Shown here in pieces: positions 47,401 through 55,608 of a DNA stretch of 64,000 nt. Source of the DNA: Strongylocentrotus droebachiensis (Eukaryota > Echinodermata > Echinoidea > Camarodonta > Strongylocentrotidae). The notes below the pieces were generated by a model, which had not been told where the DNA came from, searched no databases, and saw only the letters and a list, made by a program, of their open reading frames with translations. Made by a program: the position numbers and the translations under genes. Within the stretch, counting starts at the first letter, position 1; every line of letters starts with the position of its first letter. Where the stretch lies: positions 62,001-126,000 of the forward strand of contig JAVYIG010002373.1 in assembly GCA_035222895.1 (NCBI GenBank). The letters run 5' to 3'.

Positions 47401-50400
47401 AAGGACGAATTGTCTAATTGCTACGGCGAACCTAGAACTGAAAAAAGTTATAACTCCGCGCTATAATCCCACGGCGACCCGTACGGCCTGTAAGGGTGAC
47501 CCTGAGGCCACCGCAGATCCTCTGCGGCCGCCGCAGGTATCTCTCGAGTTCGGGAGCTTACGGCCGCCGTATCCTAGCCGTACATATAGCTCCGTTTAGT
47601 CTCATTTCACAACGCCCCCTATCGTCAGATTCAGCAGCCTAACATGTTAGCCTATGGAATTTTACCCCCAAAAAAATTGTTAAAAATTTTCATTTTTTGT
47701 TTAAACGAAAAGCACATCCACCCCGACGTACGTTATCACTAGCTCTTTCATTGCAACCCTTATGTGCCATTTACTTTTGAAAGTTCACCCACCGTAATTT
47801 GATCAAAATAGGTTGCAAGCTCGCCATTGCCTATAATACACATGCGAAACAAGTCGAACTTTGGACTCAGTTTGCCAAGCGATTTTAAGATTATAGGTCA
47901 AGCACACGAAGGATAAGAAGCATGAATTATCATAGATCACTTTTGCTTGGTTCATTATGTCCATTTCATCCACCCCCCCGCCGTCATTTTCCATTTAGTA
48001 AAAGCAAACATTTTGCCGAGGTAAGCAAAAACATGAGTATTCATGAACGGTCAGACAATACAGCCTTTTAGTACGTAACTTATAGTGAATGGGAATGGGC
48101 GATGAGGAGGTAGAGGTCAGTGGTTTGTGCTGGCAATGTTCCAGCGAGCGAAAATGAGACAACCGGAGCAATGTGGAGCAAATGTGACCTAGGCATTACA
48201 CAGAGTCGTATGCACTTTTACGACCAATGAGCGCACCCTCCTACAACTTCAGAACAACCTTAGAATAAGGATAATTCATCCCTATAAATTCCACTTCCAA
48301 CTATGACTGAACCATCTCTTGCAGCAAGTTCGTAGTAATTTCAAGGTGAGATTCGAGTTTCGCTGCGTGTGAGATTCGTACACCCATTAATTGATAATCC
48401 TACCGAGTCCGTTGTTGAGCAATAATAACGATAACGAGATTTTTAAATTAAAGGTACACCCTCAATTTTTGGTTGAAGATCTTGTTATCGTCATCGTTCA
48501 GGTTGACCAGCATTTAAGTGATTCGAGACTCATGCGAACATGGAAATATCGAGAGTATGCCTTTCAAAAATTCTCAACGTCTTTTAAAACCCGTCTTTGA
48601 ACTTGGTGATTTCTAAACACGATTGCGAATGTAATCGTAATTTGCATACAATTCACAATTAAATCATTCATACTCCTTTTAAATTTGATGTTTTTTAAAA
48701 GATTTAATATGTCACATTCTCAAGAAACATTAAATCGGGACAAATCAAGTTTTCATATATTTCAAAAATTACAACACTTGATAAGGATATGAATAATAAA
48801 CTTGTTTACTGTATGTCATATGGCCAAACCTACTGATGCTTTCAACTCCTGATCTTGATGTATGCAGTAAAACCCCGTCTTAATTGGAAAACAAAGTCGC
48901 GGTGACGTCCGGGCGTCGTCCGGACGACATTTACCCCCTTCCAATGAAGACGCGTCAATCAGGATAACGTCCGGACAATATCGAGGTAAATCTCACCCTA
49001 GACGAGCCAGGGTGATATTTACCCGGGTAAATTACGTCATCACCGTATACATGTACACAGCGTGCGCCAGCTGATCGCGCGGGTGAGGTTTTTGCGGATG
49101 GCTGATAAGACGTTGTCCAAAAGCTCACCTCGTGTTTTACGATCAGTCCCCACTGTTTCTCATCCACATATCGCTCGGGTGAGATCGAAAAAGTTCTATT
49201 AAGACGGGGCTTAATAGAGGTCTGAATGCACACCCCTACATATCCGCATATTAATGCTTTACATCGTATACCAGGCTCTTCGATCAGTAAATCTGCGTCA
49301 TGTAAATGATTAGCGATTGAGTGCACTATCCATACGTAATAGGGACTTTTAGATTTGCGTGGACTGATACGTGTGACGTCTATTCAAGGCAGTGCATTAA
49401 AAGGACGTCGATCGTAGCAATCCCCATTGTCTTCGTGCGAATCTAAAAGTCCCTAGTGACTAGAAAGAGAATAGACGTCTCTTAGCGCAGAATCATTTAC
49501 CATCGACGACATTTTGTCCATTTCAACCTCCCCTGTGTTCCCATCATTGATAAAATCAACTTTGTTATACTCTATATTGTATGATTCTCCTCTATTCTCT
49601 GTTTTCAATATACATGTATAGTTATTTTTCACACTCTCACCTGCAATAGAAACAAATCCACGATTCTTATCAGTTCTTCTATAATAAACAGCATGGCATG
49701 CAAATGGAGTAGCTTGATGGAGACCATAAGATAATTCTTTGTTAATATCATCAACATGAGATTTAACATCAATTTCCCCCTTTCTTCCAGATTGTGATGG
49801 AGTCCCATATGCCAACTACACGTACGGTGGGTCCTGCTATTACGTCAATCCTACCCCTGACACCTTCCTGATGATGAAATCAATTTGCGAGACTTATGGA
49901 ATGCATCTGGTCTCGATCGGATCCGAGGGAGAGCAAGGTTTCTTGGTGTCTATCCTTCCTGACATTATCACAGATTACTGGATAGGATTAGACAATATCA
50001 CCTGGCAAGACGGCTCACAGATGATCTTTAACAGTTTCAAAGGATCTTCTGATTTCTATCTAGGGGGAACTTGTTTTATAATGGTAACAGAGCATCTAGA
50101 ATGGTTTGATCTTACAGACGACGCTTCAAACGAAGGGTATTACATTTGTGAAAGAGAAGGCGGTGAGTAATGAAATTTCGTTTACAAAGAGAATATAGCC
50201 AAGTTGTATATATATAATATATATCCGATATTAGGTCGCCATGTTAGCATGATATGATGACGCAATTAGGCAACAAATTTTTGATGTTACCCAATGTCTT
50301 TATCAAGACTATGACAAACATTAAGAATATCAACTAGGCGTTGTGGCGTGCGCCTGTAATCCAGCTAACATTGGAAGTTACAAACTGATTCAGCCGAGGA

Positions 50401-50928
50401 CGCAGGTTCGAAACTGCAGGGGCGGATCTAGCTTTTTGCTAAGGGGGGGGTTTGACCAAAATAATGACGATGCAGAGCATCGTCCACGAGCCGCGAAGCG
50501 GCGAGCCGATTTTTTTTTGGGTGTTTATTTGAACCCCGTAAGTGATGTTTTCCTGGCATCTATTAACACAATGGAGACCATAAAAAGCAGTGCATGATAA
50601 CGTCTTTTTAAATCAAGTAACAGTTTAATACACAGTTATATCCAGAGTTATCATGTGTTTGGTTAAGTTACCAGATGAGTTGAATATCTTCTTACAATAT
50701 TTGCACTTGAAAGGGTTTCTCTCCAGCGTGCGTTCTTTTTTCTTTCTTTTTTTTCCTTTTTTTTGGGGGGGGGGGGGCCGCCCAAGGGGGGGGGGGTTTA
50801 AATCCCCTAAACCCCCCCCGTAGATCCGCGCCTGAACTGAGTCACGTCTTTCGGATGGCGACGTATAAAGGTCGGCCCCCAGACGTAAATAATCATATCT
50901 GATTGATACACGTCTGTAAAAACCCAAT

Positions 50929-50959
<31 letters not shown>

Positions 50960-53900
50960 CACAATATTAATCCTTACAGCGTTTACACGGCAATGTGCAA
51001 ATAGTTTATTAGTAAGTACCAGGCCCATTACCTCGGGAACGCTTTAAACCTCAAAGAATTTATCTTGGTGAAAAGTTTGAACACGTCACATAGACGTCAC
51101 AATTAAATAAAGGAAATGCGCTCTTTTTAATTTGATGAGAAGCGCCTGCAAAGTATAGTATAGTTTTATGCATACACCGGCACATACACGCACACATCCA
51201 CACGCACATCATACCCCTGTCTCATTACATAATACACAATCATTGAACCGCCATACAGACGCCACCATTGAAACACCATTCACCATACAGAGGCCACCAT
51301 CGGAAACACCATTCACCTCGAATCCACCATTGGCACACCATTCACCATACAATTCCACCATTGAAACACCATTCACCATACAGACGCCACCATAGAAACA
51401 CCATTCACCATACAGACGCCACCATTGAAAAACCATTCACCATACAGACTCTACCATTGAAACACCATTCACCATCATACACCACCATTGAAACACCATT
51501 CACCATACAGATTCCACCATTGGCACACCATTGAAATACCATTTACCATTGACGCTACCATTCAAACACCATTCATTTACCATTAGGTTTTTTTGTAAGG
51601 GCATGCACAAACAGGTTACATTGACCGCTTCAATTAAACATGGTGCGACCGTCTTCGTTTAAGGTAAGTGGACAAATGTCGGTTATATAAATGTCCAGCA
51701 GGGCCTTGCCTGATATACCTCCACATCCAGAAGGACTACTTTTCGTGCATGAGCTCATAATCCTTCTGGATCGGATATAATAATCCGTTTCAGTAACAAG
51801 CACTATAACATACATGAGAAAATATAATAATTTCATTACGATACAATTTAACATTATCTACGGACAATATTTTATAGATAATCGACGGACTACTTAGTCC
51901 TTAGAGTAGGTATACCAAACCCACGTGACCATTAAAGTAATTAGGCTGGTCTAACACGTATGTATAAATTAACCACACCCAAAATGCTGTAGGGTGTTCT
52001 TAAAGGAAAAATCAAGTTTTGAAAAGGTCAAACGAGTTTGGTCACTACACCCCTAAAAGAAATGGAATCAAAGACGTTGAATAGGCTGCCTACATTGTAT
52101 ATGGGCCCCGTCTTATATAGAGTTGCGATTGATCCGAATCAATCGCAAGTTTACAGTCTCCTAGTTCTCATGTATATCGTTGCGATTGATATCAATCGCA
52201 AACTGTTTATGAGACGGGGCCCGGGTGTAAGGTGTGTAAGGAGGCGAGTTGGCTCAGTCGGGAAAGCGTCTGCCTGATGTATCAAATATCGTAGGTTCGA
52301 ATCTAATCAATGCAGACGACTGAAGCCTGCGTTAATGTGTTAACGTACCCCTCCCCTGTTCATAGACGCCGGCTATATGTGACAGTGAAAAACACTGTCC
52401 TGCGGAGTGCGGATAGAAAGTTAAATGGAGACCCCGTTTGTAGAAGAGTCACCACCTTTGCACGTTAAGAACCAACTGCACTATTTGTATAAGAGTATAG
52501 TGGTCCACCTGCGCACCCCTAATCAGTTATACCGGGCGAAGATGATGATGATGAAGATGATGAACAGCATTTGTATAGCGCCATTTATCTGCAAAAGCAT
52601 TCAAAGGCGCCTGGCTCCCTCAATATGTCACATATTCAGTTCACTTTTCGCCTCCCAGGCACAGGTGACGCCATAATGTAGTCAAATTATGTGGTAATGT
52701 AATAATGTAGTCGAATGCCACTCAACCCGTCTCGTGGTCTAGTGGTTAAGGGATTTGGTGTACAGCCACAGATGCGGGTTCAATTGCCAACGGCTGCAAT
52801 TTTTGCAACCTTTACAGTAATTTGGTTAATACATATAAAGAGGGGGTGCAATTTATTCAATATATATTTCTCTCTATCCCTCTCTCTGTAACCCCCCTCT
52901 CTCTCTCTCTCTCTGTATATCTGTCTCTCTCCGTCCCTCTTTGTCTGTCTCTTTTCCTCTCCGCCTGTCTCTCTATCTCTCCCTCGTATTTGTTTCGTTT
53001 TGTATTCTAGTACCCTGTGATTCGACTCAAATCGAAAATGGCGGTTCCTGCTATTACTTTTCCACACAACGAACCACTTACAACGCATCCAAGATATTCT
53101 GTGAAAACCTAGGCATGCATCTGGTCTACATCGGATCACAGGAAGAAGGAGATTTCTTGGAGTTCAACTGCCCATTGTACAGAATGAGATACGTATGGAT
53201 TGGGTTAAGTGCTGTTACATGGCTCGATAATTCTACCCTTACTTATGCTAATTTCGGTAAAACCACCTCGACATTCGATGACGGAGGAACTTGCTTCGTG
53301 ATGAATTCTTCCGCTTCTTTCCAATGGCTCGACGATGACAGTTCTAGCCTTCATTACTACATTTGTGAAAAGGAAGTAGGTGAGTTGGATTATGGCACTT
53401 AAGCTGCAAGTAAAATTCTATTTTCAAAAGGAAGTGTTGCTTTGAGGACGTGAGTAATGAGACATGGCTCAATCATTTATAAAGAAAGCGATCGTAATTA
53501 CTTATGAAAAATCAATCTAAGGACATTTTCAATAGCCTTGTGCATCACCCTTTGAAATGTTTGAACATGACAATGACCCATTGTAATCCGAACATGAATT
53601 CTATGGGTTGTACAATAGAGTATTGCAATTGCCCTTGAGTTGATTTTTCAAAAATATTTGCGGTCGTGTTACAGCAACATTTTTATTTTACTGCAGTGTG
53701 CTTTAAAAAAAAATTCATTTTGACTTTGTCATATTTGTTAAGCAGATAAACACCGCTATTGAAATGGTTCATTCCAGCAATTTAATGTGAAGTGAGAAAA
53801 CGTTAAGGCTTACAATGCTTTAAGACACAAGTTGTGTATGCAAGTAAGTGTTGTAGTTTTTTATTTGACCAAAAAGATTCTTTATAATTAATGCAATACA

Positions 53901-55608
53901 TTGATTTTAAGGAGGTACCGAATCTACAACATTCACCCCCACATCAAGTCAAGGTTGCACCGACGTTGCTACATTCAGTTCTCTTCCGGCGACCGATACC
54001 ACTTCAGCAACATCTACCACAGGCACATCCCAAGCGATGGCTACGTCTCCAATCTCTGCCACACACACATCCCAAGCGATGGCTACGTCTCCAATCTCTG
54101 CCACAGACACAACCCAAGCGATGGCTACGTCTCCAATCTCTGCCACACACACAACCCAAGCGATGGCTACGTCTCCAATCTCTGCCACACACACAACCCA
54201 AGCGATGGCTACGTCTCCAATCTCTACCACAGGCACAACCCAAGCGATGGCTACGTCTCCAATCTCTGCCACACACACAACCCAAGCGATGGCTACGTCT
54301 CCAATCTCTGCCACACACACAACCCAAGCGATGGCTACGTCTCCAATCTCTGCCACACACACAACCCAAGCGATGGCTACGTCTCCAATCTCTGCCACAC
54401 ACACAACCCAAGCGATGGCTACGTCTCCAATCTCTGCCACACACACAACACAGGCGATGGCTACGTCTCCAATTTCTGCCACACACACACCACAGGCGAT
54501 GGCGACAACTACAGCCTTCTCTGCTCCGGTGGCAGGTAAATCTTCTTGCAACATCACGTTTGGGCTTGGTCTTTAGTTTAAGTTCACATAAGCCATGGCA
54601 AACAAGGGAGGGTTTATTTTGTTATGTTTTGTTTTACCTCTTTCCCCCCTTTTTTCGTGAAAGTAAATTGCAAGTGAGAATGAAAAAGTGAAACTGGGCG
54701 CAACAAAGGTCACTCACGTACACACCTGTGTGTTTATAAAATAAAATATAGAAATATGAAGCGCACTGTACTTATTTTGCCTCGAGGGTCATATCGTGAT
54801 ATGTGAACAGACTTTACTTCCATATACTGGCAATAATGACACAGCAACAACAAATAAACAAATACAAACCTGCAGTAATGCATCGGCCAAATTGAGTCCG
54901 TATATTGGCTTCGATTGTGTGCGGGATGTTCATGTACGTAGCTTGGTATCGACTGTAATGACTGTAATGGTAATAACTATCGATGGACTACTCCTGCAAT
55001 TCAATTTACTTGTTGAATAATTTATCCATGTATTGTGTTTGAATGAGTGGGATTGACTTTTATGTCTGTCTATTATCTATTTACTCGATCTGCGAAGGAT
55101 ACACTCCGCAGTTCTCCAAACCTGGAGGAAACCAAGAAGAAGAAGAAGAAGAAGTAGGCTTTCATTACAGCGGTTGGAATAAAACGGTTTGGAGTTGAAG
55201 TCATTTAGTTCACTTTCAGTAAATTTTTATCAGAAATAAAGATCAAAACTCAAAAGGTGTATTAATTTAATTATTAGTAGCGTTGACTCATTTCAATCTG
55301 AATTTTCAGGCTATCTTCACATCTAATTAGCTTCTTTACTCTGTTATGTTACAATAGCTCAAAAGCGATCCACTTACTTCAGACTTCTGGCCAATGGCGC
55401 AACACTCGCCGATGTCCTCGTCCGCTCATCGTATATCGCATCGACCGTCATCGCATGCGGCAAAAGGTGCCTAAATGACCCTCTCTGCTCATGCTTCACG
55501 TACATCGCACATGAGAGGACATGCCTTCTTGCCGAGAGTTGCCCATTGACATCTCAGTCCGGCTATGAAAAACACTCTGGAGCTGTAACCTATTCGACTC
55601 TAATATAG
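41393..55608 (+). CDS. Secreted multi-CTLD / mucin-like / PAN-like lectin gene 1 (complete, 801 aa)
   Basis: Exons: 41393-41459 (signal), 43033-43395, 46453-46812, 49791-50162, 53011-53379 (CTLDs 1-4), 53912-54535 (Ser/Thr repeat), 55358-55608 (PAN-like, TAG). Every intron is phase 1, every border AG/GT, and the 2,406 nt sum gives an uninterrupted frame. There is no transmembrane segment, so the product should be secreted. C-type lectin folds bind glycans or proteins; the usual EPN/QPD calcium-sugar motif is not present in any of the four, so ligand class is unknown. The Ser/Thr exon would be heavily O-glycosylated and form a stalk. Phase-1 symmetrical exons are the classic exon-shuffling format. 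Introns carry many mobile elements. A paralogue begins at 61,054. Domain calls are firm; the immune or matrix role is inference. Confidence 0.85.
42023..42626. mobile_element. GC-rich foldback-type element, copy 1
   Basis: The termini 'CCTAGGTCACATTTGC' and (inverted) 'GCAAATGTGATAGGCATTA' form imperfect inverted repeats. The interior is CpG-rich and packed with GCCGTA/TACGGC motifs, in sharp contrast to its AT-rich flanks. The element at 47,031-48,198 is the same family in opposite orientation. The tandem paralogous locus (about 61,490) lacks it, so it post-dates or was lost after the gene duplication. ORFs inside are incidental. Confidence 0.75.
43033..43395 (+). CDS. CTLD1 exon (type A), lectin gene 1
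   Basis: One CTLD per exon. It opens CDVNQVEFDGSLYHF, where sister CTLDs have GSCYYF, so the partner of the first Cys is lost. It continues 'SCEDLGMHLVSIGS', 'YWIGIGSVTWQDGSNLTYN' and 'GGTCFQM', and ends YWRDD...TCICENEGG. The WIG core and C-I-C end are clear; the expected Cys after W-x-D-D is absent but an extra Cys precedes the last one. Five cysteines in all. Its duplicate is at 61,885. Confidence 0.92.
43942..45871. mobile_element. Non-autonomous hAT-like transposon with internal satellite
   Basis: The left end CAGGCGCGGATCCAGG and the inverted right end CCTGGATCCGCGCCTG are perfect terminal repeats. They are flanked by an exact 8-bp target duplication, AAAGTAAT (43,934-43,941 and 45,872-45,879), as in the hAT superfamily. 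The 1,930-bp interior has a ~100-bp tandem array (44,045-44,965) and long G/C homopolymers and pyrimidine tracts; no transposase. It sits in the intron between CTLD1 and CTLD2. Confidence 0.88.
44045..44965 (+). repeat. ~100-bp tandem satellite inside the hAT-like element
   Basis: About nine diverged units containing GCGCGAAGCGCGGAAGCTTT, 'ACGTTTCATTAAATCATTAG', 'GAAAGAAGACGATTCGTTGTA' minus its last base, and a C-run. Two unit types (TTGTACCGTTATG and TTATTCCGCTCTCG versions) recur, suggesting higher-order duplication. Confidence 0.85.
46453..46812 (+). CDS. CTLD2 exon (type B), lectin gene 1
   Basis: Acceptor 'tatatatag', donor 'GGAG|gtgagc', phase 1-1. Motifs: 'CDPELVEFQGSCYYFSG' (N-terminal Cys pair of long-form CTLDs), 'LCESLGMHLVYVGS', 'TWIGLSAVNWLDSSSLTYAN', 'DDGGTCFVM', 'WLDDDGSNLHYAICEKEGG'. 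WLDD stands where WND is expected. The Cys that normally follows it is absent, leaving the GGTC cysteine without its usual partner. Much closer to CTLD4 than to CTLD1 or CTLD3. Confidence 0.92.
47031..48198. mobile_element. GC-rich foldback-type element, copy 2 (inverted, with nested insertions)
   Basis: Left terminus 'TAATGCCTCTGTCACATTTG', right terminus inverted 'TAATGCCTAGGTCACATTTG'. Reverse-complement homology to 42,023-42,626 runs through most of 47,031-47,590. Two extra blocks are absent from copy 1: a 105-bp hairpin (47,307-47,411) and roughly 47,595-48,165, bordered by related (T)GTCTCATTT inverted motifs and therefore probably a second nested element. Confidence 0.75.
47307..47411. 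mobile_element. 105-bp hairpin MITE with empty-site proof
   Basis: The arms GTTTTCACGAAGTGACGG(TAGTGA) at 47,318-47,341 and 47,377-47,400 are perfect 24-bp inverted repeats inside near-palindromic AATTCGTC/GACGAATT ends. The related foldback copy at 42,230 has the uninterrupted site. A GTCT (or GTCTAATT, depending on where the ends are drawn) is duplicated around the insertion. Confidence 0.8.
48868..49215. mobile_element. MITE with CCCCGTCTTAAT termini
   Basis: Left 'AAACCCCGTCTTAAT' and right 'ATTAAGACGGGGCTTAA' are inverted repeats about 345 bases apart. The interior is CpG-rich with GTCCGG and GGTGA motifs and no coding capacity. Confidence 0.7.
49340..49455. mobile_element. 116-bp Tc1/mariner-type MITE
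   Basis: GGGACTTTTAGATTTGC and the inverted 'GCGAATCTAAAAGTCCC' form the ends, each flanked by TA, the target duplication of Tc1/mariner elements. Internal 'GACGTC' motifs. Non-coding. Confidence 0.8.
49791..50162 (+). CDS. CTLD3 exon (type A'), lectin gene 1
   Basis: Acceptor 'tttcttccag', donor 'GGCG|gtgagt', phase 1-1. Motifs: CDGVPYANYTYGGSCYY, 'ICETYGMHLVSIGSEGEQGF', 'YWIGLDNITWQDGSQMIFNS', 'LGGTCFIM', 'EWFDLTDDASNEGYYICERE'. The WIGLD..TWQDGS core ties it to CTLD1 rather than CTLD2. Five cysteines, with no Cys after the W-x-D position. One NYT sequon near the N-terminus and one NIT in the WIGLDNIT stretch. Confidence 0.92.
50417..50834. mobile_element. hAT-like non-autonomous element, 418 bp
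   Basis: CAGGGGCGGATCTAGC at the left and inverted CAGGCGCGGATCTACGG at the right match the termini of the 43,942 element. The interior keeps 'GAGCCGCGAAGCGGCGAGCC' and long C/G runs. Flanking duplication is imperfect (AACTG shared). Confidence 0.65.
50930..50962 (+). repeat. (AC)n microsatellite
   Basis: AC dinucleotide repeat with one AAAC interruption, in the intron between CTLD3 and CTLD4. Confidence 0.85.
51240..51590 (+). repeat. Minisatellite, ~31-bp units (CACCATTGAAACACCATT...)
   Basis: About eleven units built on CACCATTCACCATACAGACGC with (CACCATTGAAACAC) connectors, with unit-length variation. It lies in the CTLD3-CTLD4 intron. Both strands carry repeat-driven ORFs without splice context. 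Confidence 0.88.
52103..52222. mobile_element. Palindromic MITE, GGGCCCCGTCTTATA termini
   Basis: GGGCCCCGTCTTATA...GTTGCGATTGAT is mirrored by ATCAATCGCAA...ATGAGACGGGGCCC. The nested inner arms TTGCGATTGAT/ATCAATCGCAA occur twice. About 120 bp, non-coding, near-complete hairpin. Confidence 0.85.
52232..52420 (+). mobile_element. tRNA-derived SINE
   Basis: The head 'GGCGAGTTGGCTCAGTCGGG' (A box) and 'GTAGGTTCGAATCTAATC' (B box) are spaced as in a tRNA, followed by a SINE body with TGTGACAGTGAAAAACACTG. Not a tRNA: the stems do not close. Another tail-like piece with a (GATGAT)n run follows in inverse orientation at 52,540-52,670. Confidence 0.7.
52725..52805 (+). mobile_element. tRNA-like SINE head
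   Basis: 'CCGTCTCGTGGTCTAGTGGT' (A box) and 'GCGGGTTCAATTGCC' (B box) at tRNA spacing, with no recognisable body after it. It sits about 200 bases before the CTLD4 acceptor; the stems pair poorly, so not called as a tRNA gene. Confidence 0.5.
53011..53379 (+). CDS. CTLD4 exon (type B'), lectin gene 1
   Basis: Preceded by a (CT)-rich tract and 'tgtattctag'; donor 'GTAG|gtgagt'; phase 1-1. Motifs: 'CDSTQIENGGSCYYFST', 'FCENLGMHLVYIGS', 'YVWIGLSAVTWLDNSTLTYA', 'DDGGTCFVM', 'WLDDDSSSLHYYICEKEVG'. An extra Cys in 'EFNCPLYRM' brings the count to six, unlike CTLD2. Three sequons (NAS, NST, NSS). Confidence 0.92.
53912..54535 (+). CDS. Ser/Thr-rich mucin-like repeat exon, lectin gene 1
   Basis: Joins CTLD4 in phase as G-G-T-E-S-T-T and ends 'VAG|gtaaat', phase 1. 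It has a 35-residue Ser/Thr-rich lead with one Cys, then eleven copies of the 14-residue unit MATSPISATHTTQA (few substitutions) and a divergent twelfth. Of the reading frames open here, this is the right one because it alone keeps the phase at both splice sites. Expected to be densely O-glycosylated and extended. Function inferred from composition. Confidence 0.88.
54037..54498 (+). repeat. 42-bp coding minisatellite, eleven units
   Basis: Units start with ATGGCTACGTCTCCAATCTC at 54,037, 54,079, 54,121 and so on every 42 bases to 54,457; most are identical at the DNA level. The twelfth (54,499) is diverged. Because 42 is a multiple of three, other frames are open too, including a 202-codon minus ORF, but those are artefacts. 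Confidence 0.97.
55358..55608 (+). CDS. PAN/apple-like terminal exon, lectin gene 1
   Basis: Acceptor 'ttacaatag'; two bases complete the Ala codon from the mucin exon; then 82 codons and TAG. Motifs: 'LADVLVRSSYIASTVIACGK' followed by RCLNDPLCSCFTYIAHERTC and LLAESC. The spacing C-x3-C-x5-C-x1-C then C-x4-C and the S-x-x-x-C-x-x-x-C-L-x-D-P-x-C pattern are those of PAN/apple modules, which mediate protein or glycan contacts. No internal Met, so it is invisible to start-codon ORF finding. CpG-rich against AT-rich flanks. Confidence 0.82.

Noticed and set aside
49453-49815. 120-codon minus ORF overlapping the CTLD3 acceptor
   Set aside because: Antisense to intron and exon; no domain. Its 5' end is just the reverse of the CTLD3 exon start.
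51240-51590. Regular short repeats resembling a CRISPR array
   Set aside because: Units are contiguous with no unique spacers, in a eukaryotic intron: a minisatellite.
53901-54691. Long + and - ORFs (266, 212, 202, 160 codons) over the minisatellite
   Set aside because: The 42-bp period keeps several frames open at once. Only the frame starting from the 53,912 acceptor agrees in phase with both flanking exons.
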